Origin: Acidaminococcaceae bacterium
GTDB taxonomy: Bacteria; Bacillota; Negativicutes; Acidaminococcales; Acidaminococcaceae
Direction of reading: 5' to 3'
Length of the DNA stretch: 41,819 bases
Assembly (NCBI GenBank): GCA_017554485.1
Contig: JAFZIG010000009.1
Span: forward strand, 1-41,819
In this document: one piece after another, positions 33,140 to 41,401 of the stretch
How positions within the stretch are numbered: the first letter of the stretch is position 1
Layout of the letters: each line of letters opens with the position of its first letter
Position numbers and translations under genes: made by a program
Notes under the pieces: model-generated
The model's input: the letters and a program-made list of their open reading frames with translations, nothing else
The model's database searches: none
What the model was told of the DNA's origin: nothing

Positions 33140-35680
33140 CTATTTCCCTTTCCCGCAGCAGTTTTTATATTTTTTCCCGCTGCCGCAGGGACAGGGATCG
33201 TTCCGTCCGATTTCCGGCCCGTTGTTTACCACCGGCTGCTTCACCGCTTCCCCTTCTACCGTATCCACTGTGGGGTTATTCATGGTAGCGTTTTCCAGAT
33301 GGTCGTCCATGGTCATCATAGGCTGGGACACCACGTTGACGCGGTACATGTATTTCACCACGTCGTCCTCGATGGCTTCGATCATGGCCTCAAACATATC
33401 AAAGGCTTCGAATTTATATTCCACCAGGGGATCCTTCTGGCCATAGGCCCGCAGGCCCACGCCTTCACGCAGCATATCCATGGCGTCCAGGTGTTCCATC
33501 CAGTGGTTGTCCACCACCTTCAGCATAACCAGGTTTTCCAGCTCCCGCATGATTTCCGGGGTGATTTCTTCTTCCCGGCTGGCATAAATATCATCCGCCA
33601 GCTTATGCAGGTATTCACCGATCTCATCCCGACCCAGGTCAGCCAGTTTTTCTTCTTTCAGTTCGCCAAAAGGAGCAAAGTATTCTTCGCAGTAGCGTAC
33701 CATGTTCTTCAAATCCCAGTCTTCGGAATAGGATTCCGGCGGGCAGTACATGGTCATGGCCCGGTCCACGATCTTGTGGGTGAATTCCATGACGGTGGAA
33801 CGCAGGTTTTCCTGGTCCAACACTTTGCGGCGTTCCTTATAGATGACTTCGCGCTGCTGGTTCATGACGTCGTCATATTCCAGTACCATTTTACGGATGT
33901 TGAAGTTACGCTCTTCCACTTTCTTCTGGGCATTTTCAATAGAACTGGTAACCAGTTTGTTCTCTATGGGCTCGTCCTCTTCCATGCCCAGCTTGTCCAT
34001 CATGCCCTTGATCTTATCGGAACCGAACAGGCGCATGAGGTCGTCTTCCAGGGACAGGTAGAAGCGGGAAGAACCGGGGTCGCCCTGACGGGCACAGCGG
34101 CCCCGCAGCTGGTTATCGATACGGCGGCTTTCATGGCGTTCCGTACCCAGGATATGCAGGCCGCCCTTTTCGGCCACGCCTTCGCCCAGCACAATGTCGG
34201 TACCGCGGCCCGCCATGTTGGTAGCTATGGTGACCTGGCCGGGCTGGCCGGCGTCCGCCACGATCATAGCTTCTTTTTCATGATACTTGGCATTCAGCAC
34301 ATTGTGGGGGATGCCCTGCTTCTTCAGCAACGCGCTCAGGTCCTCGGACTGAGTGATGGAGGTAGTACCGACCAGCACCGGCCGTCCTTCCTTATGCAGC
34401 TCTACGATTTCTTTCACAACGGCTCTGTATTTGGCAGCCCTGGTCTTGTAGATCACGTCCGGATAGTCCGTACGGATCATAGGTTTGTTCGTGGGCACCA
34501 CGACAACATCCAGACCGTAAATCTTCTGGAATTCCTGTTCTTCCGTCTTGGCCGTACCAGTCATACCGGCCAGCTTCTTGTACATACGGAAATAGTTCTG
34601 GAAGGTGATGGTAGCCAGGGTCTGGCTTTCGCGCTGCACCACTACGCCTTCCTTGGCTTCGATGGCCTGGTGCAGGCCTTCGGAATAACGACGCCCGTAC
34701 ATGAGACGTCCGGTAAACTCGTCAACGATGATGATCTCGCCGTCTTTTACCACATAGTCCCGGTCCCGGATCATCAGGGTTTTTGCCTTGATGGCGCACA
34801 TGATATGGTGGGAGAAGTCCACGCCGTGTTCCGTATCGTACAGATTGCTTACGCCCAGGGCTTTTTCCGCCTTGGCAATGCCCACTTCCGTAGGCGCAAC
34901 CTGCTTCTGCTTTTCATCGACGGTATAGTCTTCGCCCTCTTTCATGTTGGCCACAATGCGGGCGATAACTTTATACAAATCTGCCGATTTTTCACCGGGG
35001 CCGGAGATGATCAGCGGGGTACGGGCTTCGTCGATGAGGATGGAGTCCACTTCGTCCACGATACAGTAATTCAGCTCCCGCTGCACCATCTGTTCCTTGT
35101 CCACTACCATGTTATCACGGAGATAGTCGAAGCCGAATTCGTTGTTGGTACCGTAGGTAATATCCGCACGATAAGCCTCTTTCCGACCGGGAAAGTCCTG
35201 GTCATGGACGATCAGTCCCACAGAAAGGCCCAGGAAATTGTAAATCCGGCCCATATCCACACTGTCGCGGCGGGCCAGGTAATCGTTGACGGTAACTACA
35301 TGGACGCCGTGGCCGGTAAGGGCATTCAGGTATACGGGCAGCGTCGCCACCAGGGTCTTGCCTTCGCCGGTACGCATCTCGGAAATTTTGCCCCGGTGCA
35401 GAACCACACCGCCGATGAGCTGCACATCAAAGTGACGCAGCCCTGTCGTCCGCTTGGATGCTTCCCGTACCACCGCAAAAGCTTCCGGCAGTATGTCGTC
35501 CAGGGTCTCACCCTTCTGCAGGCGCAGTTTGAACTCCGCCGTCTTTGATTTCAGGTTGGCGTCGCTCATACGTTCCATGTCAGGTTCCAGGGCGTTGATC
35601 TTATCCACGATGGGCTGGATGTTTTTTAATTCCTTCTCATTGGGATCTCCGAATATTTTCTTTATTAAAGATTCAAACAA
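33140..35680 (-). CDS. secA: Preprotein translocase ATPase SecA
   Basis: The motor of the general secretion pathway, driving unfolded preproteins through SecYEG. 846 residues, full length. Walker [10 protein letters not shown] at about 102-110, DEVD box at 209-212, '[10 protein letters not shown]' in the second nucleotide-binding fold, and a C-terminal zinc-binding [13 protein letters not shown] that binds SecB or ribosomes in other species. TTG start at 35680 behind AAGGAG (9 nt spacing). A strong promoter lies upstream. The order hpf-secA-prfB matches Bacillus. It would export the adhesin, its transporter and the lipoproteins of this window across the inner membrane. Confidence 0.98.
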   Translation of the reverse strand: MFESLIKKIFGDPNEKELKNIQPIVDKINALEPDMERMSDANLKSKTAEFKLRLQKGETLDDILPEAFAVVREASKRTTGLRHFDVQLIGGVVLHRGKISEMRTGEGKTLVATLPVYLNALTGHGVHVVTVNDYLARRDSVDMGRIYNFLGLSVGLIVHDQDFPGRKEAYRADITYGTNNEFGFDYLRDNMVVDKEQMVQRELNYCIVDEVDSILIDEARTPLIISGPGEKSADLYKVIARIVANMKEGEDYTVDEKQKQVAPTEVGIAKAEKALGVSNLYDTEHGVDFSHHIMCAIKAKTLMIRDRDYVVKDGEIIIVDEFTGRLMYGRRYSEGLHQAIEAKEGVVVQRESQTLATITFQNYFRMYKKLAGMTGTAKTEEQEFQKIYGLDVVVVPTNKPMIRTDYPDVIYKTRAAKYRAVVKEIVELHKEGRPVLVGTTSITQSEDLSALLKKQGIPHNVLNAKYHEKEAMIVADAGQPGQVTIATNMAGRGTDIVLGEGVAEKGGLHILGTERHESRRIDNQLRGRCARQGDPGSSRFYLSLEDDLMRLFGSDKIKGMMDKLGMEEDEPIENKLVTSSIENAQKKVEERNFNIRKMVLEYDDVMNQQREVIYKERRKVLDQENLRSTVMEFTHKIVDRAMTMYCPPESYSEDWDLKNMVRYCEEYFAPFGELKEEKLADLGRDEIGEYLHKLADDIYASREEEITPEIMRELENLVMLKVVDNHWMEHLDAMDMLREGVGLRAYGQKDPLVEYKFEAFDMFEAMIEAIEDDVVKYMYRVNVVSQPMMTMDDHLENATMNNPTVDTVEGEAVKQPVVNNGPEIGRNDPCPCGSGKKYKNCCGKGK

Positions 35681-35739
35681 AACTAATCACTCCTTAACTT
35701 GTGCTGAACAAACAAATATCCATTATTGTCTATTTTAAA

Positions 35740-35768
35740 ATTTTAACAGAAAGAGCAGCAAAAGTCAA
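35740..35768 (-). promoter_or_regulatory. secA promoter (sigma-A type)
   Basis: -35 TTGACT (35763-35768), a 17 bp spacer, then -10 TAAAAT (35740-35745) preceded by TGT (extended -10). Predicted start near 35733, giving a leader of about 50 nt to the TTG start of secA. Confidence 0.85.
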
Positions 35769-35890
35769 AAAAACACGAGGGTTTCGGCACTAAAGTTTGT
35801 GAAGTTTACGTGAATAATAAAAACTCTGCATGGATAACATCAAAAATAATAAAACGCACAAAAAATAACGTACTGCATTCACAAAAATAT

Positions 35891-35931
35891 ACAAAAACGC
35901 AGGACAAATTTTATATCAATTCGTCCTGCGT
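35891..35931 (-). terminator. Rho-independent terminator of hpf
   Basis: A perfect 9 bp stem ACGCAGGAC/GTCCTGCGT (35923-35931 and 35897-35905), extended by AATT/AATT, followed on the minus strand by TTTTTGTATATTTTT. It lies 75 bp after the hpf stop. Confidence 0.9.
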
Positions 35932-36005
35932 TACTTATTTATTATTATTGTGTCTTACTGCATATTACATATCTTAAACCTTAACGTTGCTTTTCGCACA
36001 AAACT

Positions 36006-36557
36006 CTATTCCAGTTTTGGCTCCAGCAGTCCGTAATTGCCGTCCTTGCGCCGGTACACTACGCTGACCCCGCCGAAATCCGGATCGAAGAACACGAAGA
36101 AATCGTGGTTCAGCAGATTCATCTGCAAGATTGCTTCCTCCGGCGTCATGGGATTCATGGTGAAACTTTTGCTGCGAATAATCTTGAACTCTTCGTCCGC
36201 TTCGGCCGGAACAGGGACCTGCTCTGCAACAGGAGCCGCATCCGCCGGTAATTCCCGGAAGTTATTATACTTCCGTTTCATCAGCTTGGTTTTATACTTA
36301 TGTACCTGCCGCTCAATCTTTTCTACCACAAGGTCAATGGACGAATACATATCCTTTGTGGATTCCTGGGCCCGCAGCAGGATGCCCTTGGCCGGAACGG
36401 TAATTTCCGCGATATGATTACCATTTTCAATTTTCAGCACCGCAGTGATATCTCCCACTGCTTTAAACTGCCTTGTCACTTTATCGATCTTTTTTTCCAC
36501 GTACGCTTTGACTGCCGGTGATACAACGGTGTTTCTTCCTTTTACGATAATGGCCAT
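36006..36557 (-). CDS. hpf: Long-form ribosome hibernation promoting factor
   Basis: A 183-residue protein that dimerises 70S ribosomes into inactive 100S particles when growth slows. Residues 1-100 form the RaiA/HPF beta-alpha domain that occupies the decoding centre. About 100-125 is a P/A/E-rich linker. About 126-183 is the C-terminal dimerisation domain (MTPEEAILQMNLL..FFVFF). This two-domain long form is typical of Firmicutes. The ATG at 36557 follows GGGAGGA by 6 nt; an upstream in-frame start at 36587 would contain that ribosome-binding site. Its own sigma-H-like promoter and structured leader lie upstream, and its terminator downstream. Confidence 0.95.
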   Translation of the reverse strand: MAIIVKGRNTVVSPAVKAYVEKKIDKVTRQFKAVGDITAVLKIENGNHIAEITVPAKGILLRAQESTKDMYSSIDLVVEKIERQVHKYKTKLMKRKYNNFRELPADAAPVAEQVPVPAEADEEFKIIRSKSFTMNPMTPEEAILQMNLLNHDFFVFFDPDFGGVSVVYRRKDGNYGLLEPKLE

Positions 36558-36703
36558 ACTGAGTCCTCCCTGAACATCCAAGGTCACTTGGGTTATTACA
36601 GGCTCCGGATCCGGAAGCCGCGGCCCGTTCTGTAACTGATCTGTGATGCCTCCTCTTTGTGTATCCTGTCCGCAGGATTCCTTCCCCGTTGTCCGTTATG
36701 TTG
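36558..36703 (-). other. Structured 5' leader of hpf
   Basis: About 140 nt between the predicted promoter and the hpf ATG. It holds the hairpin ATCCTG-CGGA-CAGGAT (36663-36678) and a CCGGATCCGG palindrome (36603-36612) flanked by GGCT and AGCC. Open frames here lack a start with a ribosome-binding site. Families of RNA have been described upstream of raiA/hpf genes in Firmicutes, but I cannot match this sequence to one by eye. Confidence 0.4.
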
Positions 36704-36732
36704 TCATTCGACATGTTGCGTTTAATTCCTGT
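36704..36732 (-). promoter_or_regulatory. Sigma-H-like promoter of hpf
   Basis: ACAGGAATT (36724-36732), 11 bp, then GTCGAATGA (36704-36712). Against the Bacillus sigma-H consensus RnAGGAwWW-n11/12-RnnGAATww, the -35 matches fully and the -10 misses one weak position. Bacillus hpf (yvyD) is itself sigma-H and sigma-B controlled. Two poorer sigma-A-like pairs exist farther upstream, such as TTGTAA-17-TATGAA. Confidence 0.55.
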
Positions 36733-36810
36733 ATACGAACTAAGATTTCTAACTTTTGTCACTTTTTCATACAAAACTGCAAAATACGTTACAACTCCAT
36801 GAGATGATTA

Positions 36811-36889
36811 AAAGATTAAAACGCAGCGGCGGGGAAGGCCTAAGCAAAACGTCGTGAGCATTTGCGTTGTCTTCCCCGCCGCTGCGTTT
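36811..36889 (-). terminator. Terminator of the amino-acid ABC operon (19 bp perfect stem)
   Basis: Arms 36871-36889 and 36819-36837 are perfectly complementary over 19 bp (AACGCAGCGGCGGGGAAG core) with a 33 nt loop, and are followed on the minus strand by TTTTAATCTTTT. It starts 19 bp after the ATPase stop. The plus-strand reading also ends in a T-rich tract, so it may stop transcription in both directions. Confidence 0.85.
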
Positions 36890-36907
36890 ATATTATTTGT
36901 TCTTGTA

Positions 36908-37648
36908 TTACAAAATCTTCGACAGGAAACTCTGTGTCCTGGGATTCTGTGGATGGTCGAAGACCTGCTCCGGCGTCCCCTCTTCCACGATGTAGCCCCC
37001 GTCCACAAACAGTACCCGGTCTCCCACTTCCTTGGCGAAGCCCATTTCGTGGGTCACCACCACCATGGTCATGCCTTCTTTGGCCAGCTGCTTCATAACC
37101 TCCAGTACTTCGTTGATCATTTCCGGATCCAGGGCCGAAGTGGGCTCATCAAACAACATGGCTTTGGGCTTCATGCACAGGGCCCGGGCAATGGCCACAC
37201 GCTGCTGCTGCCCGCCGGAAAGCTGGTCCGGGTAATTATCCGCTTTTTCCGCCAGCCCGACTTTCTTCAGGTACATCCTGGCCAGTTCTTCCGCGTCCTT
37301 CCGGCTGGTCTTACGCACCTTCATGGGGGCCAGCACCAGGTTTTCCAGCACCGTCATATGCGGGAACAGGTTGAACCGCTGGAACACCATTCCTACTTCC
37401 TTGCGGACCTCGTTAATATTCGCCTCCCCGTTCAGGGGGATGTTGTCAAACACGATCTCCCCGCCGGTGGGTTCTTCCAGGTAATTAATACAGCGCAGTA
37501 AGGTAGACTTGCCGCTGCCGGATGGCCCGATGATCACCACAACTTCTTTTTCTTTTATGCTCAGGTCGATGCCTTTCAGGACCTCCAGATCCCCAAAGCT
37601 CTTCTTCAACCCTGTGATTTTTATAATATCCTGCCGTTCTGTCGTCAT
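36908..37648 (-). CDS. Polar amino-acid ABC transporter ATPase (GlnQ/ArtP type)
   Basis: A 246-residue cytoplasmic ATPase that powers uptake by the adjacent permease. Walker [10 protein letters not shown] at 41-49, Q-loop FQRFNLFPH at about 89-97, signature LSGGQQQR at 143-150, Walker B with [10 protein letters not shown] at about 165-174, and H-loop VVTHEMG. The FQxFNLFPHxTV and [10 protein letters not shown] strings are characteristic of the polar amino-acid subfamily. The ATG at 37648 overlaps the permease stop by 4 bp (ATGA), so translation is coupled. Last gene of the operon, followed by a strong terminator. The exact substrate (Gln, Glu, His, Arg, Cys) cannot be told from the ATPase. 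Confidence 0.95.
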   Translation of the reverse strand: MTTERQDIIKITGLKKSFGDLEVLKGIDLSIKEKEVVVIIGPSGSGKSTLLRCINYLEEPTGGEIVFDNIPLNGEANINEVRKEVGMVFQRFNLFPHMTVLENLVLAPMKVRKTSRKDAEELARMYLKKVGLAEKADNYPDQLSGGQQQRVAIARALCMKPKAMLFDEPTSALDPEMINEVLEVMKQLAKEGMTMVVVTHEMGFAKEVGDRVLFVDGGYIVEEGTPEQVFDHPQNPRTQSFLSKIL

Positions 37649-38301
37649 TTTGTTTCAAACTTCCTTTCCAGCAGCCCTGTGAGACGTGCTACCGTAAATG
37701 TCAGGATCAGGTAGATGATCGCCACAGCCATCCAGATCTCAAAGGAGGCGTAGGTACGGGCAATGATCAGCTGACCCCGGCGGGTCAGTTCCTCAAAACC
37801 GATAACGGAGACCAGGGACGAATCCTTCAGCATGGCGATGAACTCGTTGCCCAAGGGGGGAATGATGCGCTTGAAAGCCTGTGGCAGAATGATATAGCGC
37901 ATGGTCTGCCACCAGGTCATGCCCAGGCTGCGGCCCGCTTCCATCTGCCCTATGTCAATGGACTGGATGCCGCCCCGGAACACTTCCGCCATATAGGCGC
38001 CGCTGTTGATGGAGCAGGCGGAGATAGCCGCGAAGTAGGCATCAACCCGGTGCCCGATAATGCTGGGCAGGGCAAAATACACCAGGAAGATCTGGATCAG
38101 CAGGGGCGTGCCCCGGATAAAATCCACATACACATTGCCCATCCAGCGCAGGATCTTAAAGTCAGACATGCGCACCAGGGAAACACAAATACCGATTATC
38201 ATACCGAAAAAAACGGTAAGCGCCGTGATCTCAACGGTAATGCAGGCCCCCGCGATCAGCAGAGGAAAAGCGCTTTGCATCAATTCAAAATTAACATCCA
38301 T
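37645..38301 (-). CDS. Polar amino-acid ABC transporter permease (HisM/GlnP type)
   Basis: A 218-residue inner-membrane permease that presumably homodimerises to form the channel. About five membrane segments. Seen are '[17 protein letters not shown]' near 60-76, typical of the family, and the ATPase-docking EAA loop '[19 protein letters not shown]' near 120-142. I chose the ATG at 38301, with AAGAAGG nine bases upstream and the usual family length. An in-frame ATG at 38397 would add 32 basic, Cys-rich residues not typical of the family and would run through the inverted repeat upstream. Its promoter lies just after the terminator of the preceding binding-protein gene. Confidence 0.93.
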   Translation of the reverse strand: MDVNFELMQSAFPLLIAGACITVEITALTVFFGMIIGICVSLVRMSDFKILRWMGNVYVDFIRGTPLLIQIFLVYFALPSIIGHRVDAYFAAISACSINSGAYMAEVFRGGIQSIDIGQMEAGRSLGMTWWQTMRYIILPQAFKRIIPPLGNEFIAMLKDSSLVSVIGFEELTRRGQLIIARTYASFEIWMAVAIIYLILTFTVARLTGLLERKFETK

Positions 38302-38329
38302 ATGGCAAAACCTTCTTGCTTTTTGTATT

Positions 38330-38364
38330 TTTTTACATTTTGCAAACCTGCGCAAATGTAAAAA
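38330..38364 (-). promoter_or_regulatory. 11 bp inverted repeat in the permease leader
   Basis: Perfect arms TTTTTACATTT (38330-38340) and AAATGTAAAAA (38354-38364) with a 13 nt GC-richer centre lie between the predicted promoter and the permease ATG. No T-run follows in the minus direction, so it is not a terminator there. A repressor operator or an mRNA stem are both possible. Confidence 0.5.
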
Positions 38365-38415
38365 CATGCAGCCGCAATGCGCCCGGAACGGAAGCACTGT
38401 AACAGCTTTGCAAAT

Positions 38416-38442
38416 ATTATACTACATAAAATAAAAATGCAA
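38416..38442 (-). promoter_or_regulatory. Promoter of the permease-ATPase operon
   Basis: A perfect -10 TATAAT (38416-38421). The best -35 is TTGCAT (38437-38442) at 15 bp or TTTTGC at 17 bp; both fall within the 3' arm and tail of the preceding terminator. Predicted start near 38409, a leader of about 108 nt that includes the inverted repeat. Confidence 0.55.
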
Positions 38443-38472
38443 AAGGGAATTTTATGCAAAACTCCCTTTTGC
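38431..38472 (-). terminator. Rho-independent terminator of binding-protein gene 1
   Basis: A 10 bp perfect stem GCAAAAGGGA/TCCCTTTTGC (38463-38472 and 38439-38448), a 14 nt loop, then ATTTTTATTTT on the minus strand. It separates the binding proteins from the permease-ATPase pair and overlaps the promoter of that pair. Confidence 0.9.
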
Positions 38473-38584
38473 CTGATATTGAATACAAAAAACGGTTTAA
38501 CTGTTATGAATTATACAAACTTAACAAAAATCCTTATGGTTTTTCTTCCTTGCTGTAAGAAGTATGCCATTCACCGTCAGTTTC

Positions 38585-39355
38585 TTATTTCTTCACAGCA
38601 CCGAACCATTTGGCGTACAGCTTGTCGTATTCGCCGTTCTTCTTCAGATCCAGCAGGGCTTTGTTGATCTCTTTGGTCAGCGGACTGTTTTTCTTCAGGG
38701 AAATGCCATAGGATTCCGCTTCCATGGTATCGCCTACGATTTTGGCAAAGTCTTTGCCGCCGCCGGTGGCCAGGAAGTATTCCGCAACGGGCTTATCAAT
38801 GATGACCGCGTCAACACCTTTGTTCTTCAGCTCTAAGAAGACTTCCGCATTGGTGTTGAAGTTCTTGACCTTGGCACCGGGAACCTTGGATGCCCGTTCC
38901 GCGCCGGTAGTGCCGATCTGGACCGCAATACCCTTGTTGCCCAGGTCATTTACGCTCTTTACCGCGGCGTTGTCTTTGCCCACTACCACAACCAGGCCAG
39001 ATACATAGTAAGGATCGCTCATGTCTACCGCTTTCTGGCGGTCCGGGGTGATGCTCATGCCGGCAATGGCCAGATCGATATTCCCTGCGTTGATGGCGGG
39101 AATCAGGGCGTCAAAGCCCATATTGAGGATTTCCACTTTCATGTTCAGCTGCTTGCCGATGGCCCGGATCAGGTCCATATCGAAGCCGTCGAATTCTTTG
39201 CTGCCCTCTTTTTGGAATTCAAAGGGCGCAAAAGTCGGTTCCGTACCAACCTTCAACACCTTGGGAGCCTGCGCCGCTTTCTTCTCACCGCCGCCGCAGC
39301 CTGCCATCATAACAACCATGACCATTGCCATCAACAACATAAATACTTTTTTCAT
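38585..39355 (-). CDS. Polar amino-acid ABC transporter substrate-binding lipoprotein 1
   Basis: A 256-residue periplasmic binding lipoprotein of the SBP_bac_3 family. Lipoprotein signal with lipobox MAGC, so Cys20 is the lipidated residue. The two-lobe domain begins 'VGTEPTFAPFEF', has 'GFDMDLIRAIGKQL', the ligand-carboxylate Arg in 'SITPDRQKAV', the 'QIGTTGA' loop, and ends 'YDKLYAKWFG'. ATG at 39355 with AGGAGG ten bases upstream; the in-frame upstream ATG would precede that site. It is the binding protein nearest the permease and the likeliest direct partner. It is more diverged from binding proteins 2 and 3 than those are from each other. Ligand not determinable by eye. Confidence 0.93.
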   Translation of the reverse strand: MKKVFMLLMAMVMVVMMAGCGGGEKKAAQAPKVLKVGTEPTFAPFEFQKEGSKEFDGFDMDLIRAIGKQLNMKVEILNMGFDALIPAINAGNIDLAIAGMSITPDRQKAVDMSDPYYVSGLVVVVGKDNAAVKSVNDLGNKGIAVQIGTTGAERASKVPGAKVKNFNTNAEVFLELKNKGVDAVIIDKPVAEYFLATGGGKDFAKIVGDTMEAESYGISLKKNSPLTKEINKALLDLKKNGEYDKLYAKWFGAVKK

Positions 39356-39484
39356 TTTACCGTAGCCTCCTAAGTTTATAATGCGCGACAACGCTGTTTC
39401 ATAAAAACCTTACCGCAACAAGACGCCCTGTCGCAAATGTGCAACGGGAACAAAGAATCTTCCGGGTTTTATCTTTCCAGTTCC

Positions 39485-40300
39485 TTATTTTGCAGGCTTG
39501 CTGCCGAACCATTTTTCATACAGCTTGTCGTAGGTGCCGTTTTTCTTCAGGGTATCCAGGGCCTTGTCGATATCTTTTGCCAGTTCCGGTTTTTTCTTGG
39601 AAATAACAATACCGTAATCTTCCGCAGTTAAGGGTTCGCCGGCCAGTTTGGCATATTCGCTACCGCCGTTCTTCAGGAAATACTGTAAAACAGGCAGATC
39701 GCTGATAACCGCGTCGGCGCCTTTGTTCTTCATTTCCATGCAGGCCAGGTCGCTGGTATTGAAGGTCTTAACCGTCGCGCCTTTATCTTTCAGCTTTTCC
39801 GCGTACAGGGCGCCGGTGGTGCCCAGCTGTACGGCAATGGTCTTGCCCTTCAGGTCTTCAAACTTCTTAACGTCGGTTACTTCCTTGCGGACTACAAAAG
39901 CCAGACCGGATTTGTAATAGGGCTGGGAGAAGATAACCTGTTTCTTCCGCTCTTCCGTAATGCTGAAGCCCGCGATGGAAACGTCGATGTTACCTGCGTT
40001 GATGGCAGGGATCAGGGCATCGAAGCCCATGTTCTTGATGGTACATTTCTTGTATCCCAGCTCTTTGGCGATGGCGCGGATCAGATCCATGTCAAAGCCG
40101 GTAAATTCCTTGGAATCTTTCTCCGGGAATTCAAAAGGCGCGAAGGACGGTTCCGTCCCTACGAGCAGTTCCTCTTTTGCAGCCGGGGCCGGGGCCGCCG
40201 CTTTTTTGTCGTCAGCCTTTTTGTCCCCGCCGCCGCAGCCGGCTGCCAGGATCCCCAGAGCCAGCACCAGAACACTTAATAACACTGTCAGTTTTTTCAT
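39485..40300 (-). CDS. Polar amino-acid ABC transporter substrate-binding lipoprotein 2
   Basis: A 271-residue SBP_bac_3 lipoprotein. Lipobox LAAGC with Cys22, then a flexible G/D/K/A/P-rich linker to about residue 46, longer than in the other two. The binding core shows 'VGTEPSFAPFEF', 'GFDMDLIRAIAKEL', the Arg in 'SITEERKKQV', 'QLGTTGA' and the C-terminal 'YDKLYEKWFG'. ATG at 40300 with GGAGGGG eight bases upstream; the ATG at 40378 has no ribosome-binding site. It is a close paralogue of binding protein 3. It likely delivers a related amino acid to the shared permease, or to one elsewhere. No terminator was seen between it and binding protein 1. Confidence 0.93.
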   Translation of the reverse strand: MKKLTVLLSVLVLALGILAAGCGGGDKKADDKKAAAPAPAAKEELLVGTEPSFAPFEFPEKDSKEFTGFDMDLIRAIAKELGYKKCTIKNMGFDALIPAINAGNIDVSIAGFSITEERKKQVIFSQPYYKSGLAFVVRKEVTDVKKFEDLKGKTIAVQLGTTGALYAEKLKDKGATVKTFNTSDLACMEMKNKGADAVISDLPVLQYFLKNGGSEYAKLAGEPLTAEDYGIVISKKKPELAKDIDKALDTLKKNGTYDKLYEKWFGSKPAK

Positions 40301-40385
40301 TTTCTTTTCCCCCTCCGGTTTTTTACTATGAAAGTCCAAAAGCAGGCCCGCAGGCCGGTACCGATTTACAACTTTCATGTTATGT

Positions 40386-40403
40386 AGGAACTTCGCAGTT
40401 CCT
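40386..40403 (-). other. Small hairpin between binding proteins 2 and 3
   Basis: Arms AGGAACT/AGTTCCT (7 bp) with a 4 nt loop, next to a GCGC-GAT-GCGC element, in the 177 bp gap. No T-run follows. Possibly an mRNA-stability element that lets two cotranscribed binding proteins accumulate differently. Confidence 0.35.
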
Positions 40404-40477
40404 TATGCAGCGCGATGCGCAATGCGTCATAATAATTACAGCAATCTTATAATTTTACGGTAATTACGCAGCCGAAA

Positions 40478-41284
40478 CTACTTTTTGTCTATGCCTTTTC
40501 CGAACCATGTATCATAAATCTTGTCGTAGGTGCCGTTTTTCTTCAGGACCTCCAGCGCATGATCTACCGCTTTAACCAGATTCTGATTCTTTTTGGAAAC
40601 AACAATACCATAGTCTTCTGAGGTCAGATGCTCTCCCACCAATTTGGCGTATTCACTGCCACCGTTCTTCAGGAAATACTGTAAAACCGGCAGGTCGCAG
40701 ATGACCGCGTCCGCCTGTTTCTTTTCCAGTACCATGAAGGCTTCTTCCGTGGTATCAAAGGGTTTGAGAACAGCCCCTTTCGCCTTCAGCTTCTCGCCGT
40801 AGGCAGCGCCTGTGGTGTCTTTTTGCACCGCGACGGTCCTGTCTTTTAAATCATCAAAGGTTTTTATATCCGTGATCTCTTTCCTCACCGCAAAAGCAAG
40901 CCCGGATTTATAATAAGGGCGGGAAAACAGTACGAGCCTCTGGCGTTCTTCCGTAATGCTCAGCCCGGCGATCACCAGGTCCACTTTGTCGGAATTGACA
41001 GCCGGGATCAGGTTATCAAAATCCATATGCCTGATGGTACATTCTTTATAGCCTATCTCTTTGGCTATTGCCCGGATCAGGTCCACGTCAAAACCGATCA
41101 TCTTCCCTGGTTCTTTACCGTAAAACTCAAAGGGAGCAAAAGAAGCCTCTGTCGCAACTACCAGCTCATCCTTCACAACCGCTTTGTATACTGCTTTCGG
41201 ATTATTCTTATCCCCGCCGCAACCTGCAGCCAAAACTCCTATGGTTAAAATGAGAAAGCTTAATAAAGCTGTCAGCCTTTTCAT
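40478..41284 (-). CDS. Polar amino-acid ABC transporter substrate-binding lipoprotein 3
   Basis: A 268-residue SBP_bac_3 lipoprotein with lipobox LAAGC (Cys22). It shares long runs with binding protein 2, including most of 'CDLPVLQYFLKNGGSEYAK', but differs in pocket-region motifs: 'VATEASFAPFEF' instead of 'VGTEPSFAPFEF', and 'QKDTTGA' where 2 has 'QLGTTGA'. The Arg of 'SITEERQRLV' is kept. A changed ligand preference after duplication is a reasonable inference. ATG at 41284, eight bases after GGAGG; the ATG at 41326 lies inside the hairpin region and lacks a ribosome-binding site. First gene of the cluster; a hairpin and a candidate RNA gene lie directly upstream. Confidence 0.92.
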   Translation of the reverse strand: MKRLTALLSFLILTIGVLAAGCGGDKNNPKAVYKAVVKDELVVATEASFAPFEFYGKEPGKMIGFDVDLIRAIAKEIGYKECTIRHMDFDNLIPAVNSDKVDLVIAGLSITEERQRLVLFSRPYYKSGLAFAVRKEITDIKTFDDLKDRTVAVQKDTTGAAYGEKLKAKGAVLKPFDTTEEAFMVLEKKQADAVICDLPVLQYFLKNGGSEYAKLVGEHLTSEDYGIVVSKKNQNLVKAVDHALEVLKKNGTYDKIYDTWFGKGIDKK

Positions 41285-41302
41285 CCAAAAAACCTCCAAA
41301 TA

Positions 41303-41334
41303 ATTCTGCCATTTTGAAATATCCATGGCAGAAT
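41303..41334 (-). promoter_or_regulatory. Hairpin abutting the ribosome-binding site of binding protein 3
   Basis: A perfect 10 bp stem ATTCTGCCAT/ATGGCAGAAT with a 12 nt loop ends six bases before GGAGG. In the minus direction it is followed by TATTTGGAGGTTTTTT, so it could act as a weak terminator, an attenuator, or a structure that sets access to the ribosome-binding site. Confidence 0.55.
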
Positions 41335-41401
41335 GCCTGTCGTCACTTCTTCTGCACCTGTGATGCCGATAGTGTCAGGAAACAACATTCCCTTACCACG
41401 G

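Larger units (their letters stand above)
35681..36005. other. Gene-free hpf-secA intergenic region
   Basis: An AT-rich 325 bp holding the hpf terminator (35891-35931) and the secA promoter (35740-35768). Nothing coding was seen. Between the two lies about 120 bp of A/T-rich sequence without an obvious operator. Confidence 0.8.

Noticed and set aside
33299..35548. A 749-codon open frame antisense to secA
   Set aside because: His/Phe/Val-rich translation with no recognisable domain, the typical product of reading opposite a GC-balanced conserved gene. secA itself is unambiguous.
36481..36774. A 97-codon minus-strand frame upstream of and overlapping hpf
   Set aside because: The hpf frame is clearly real. 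This frame has basic, low-complexity composition, no ribosome-binding site at its ATG, and runs through the predicted promoter and leader.
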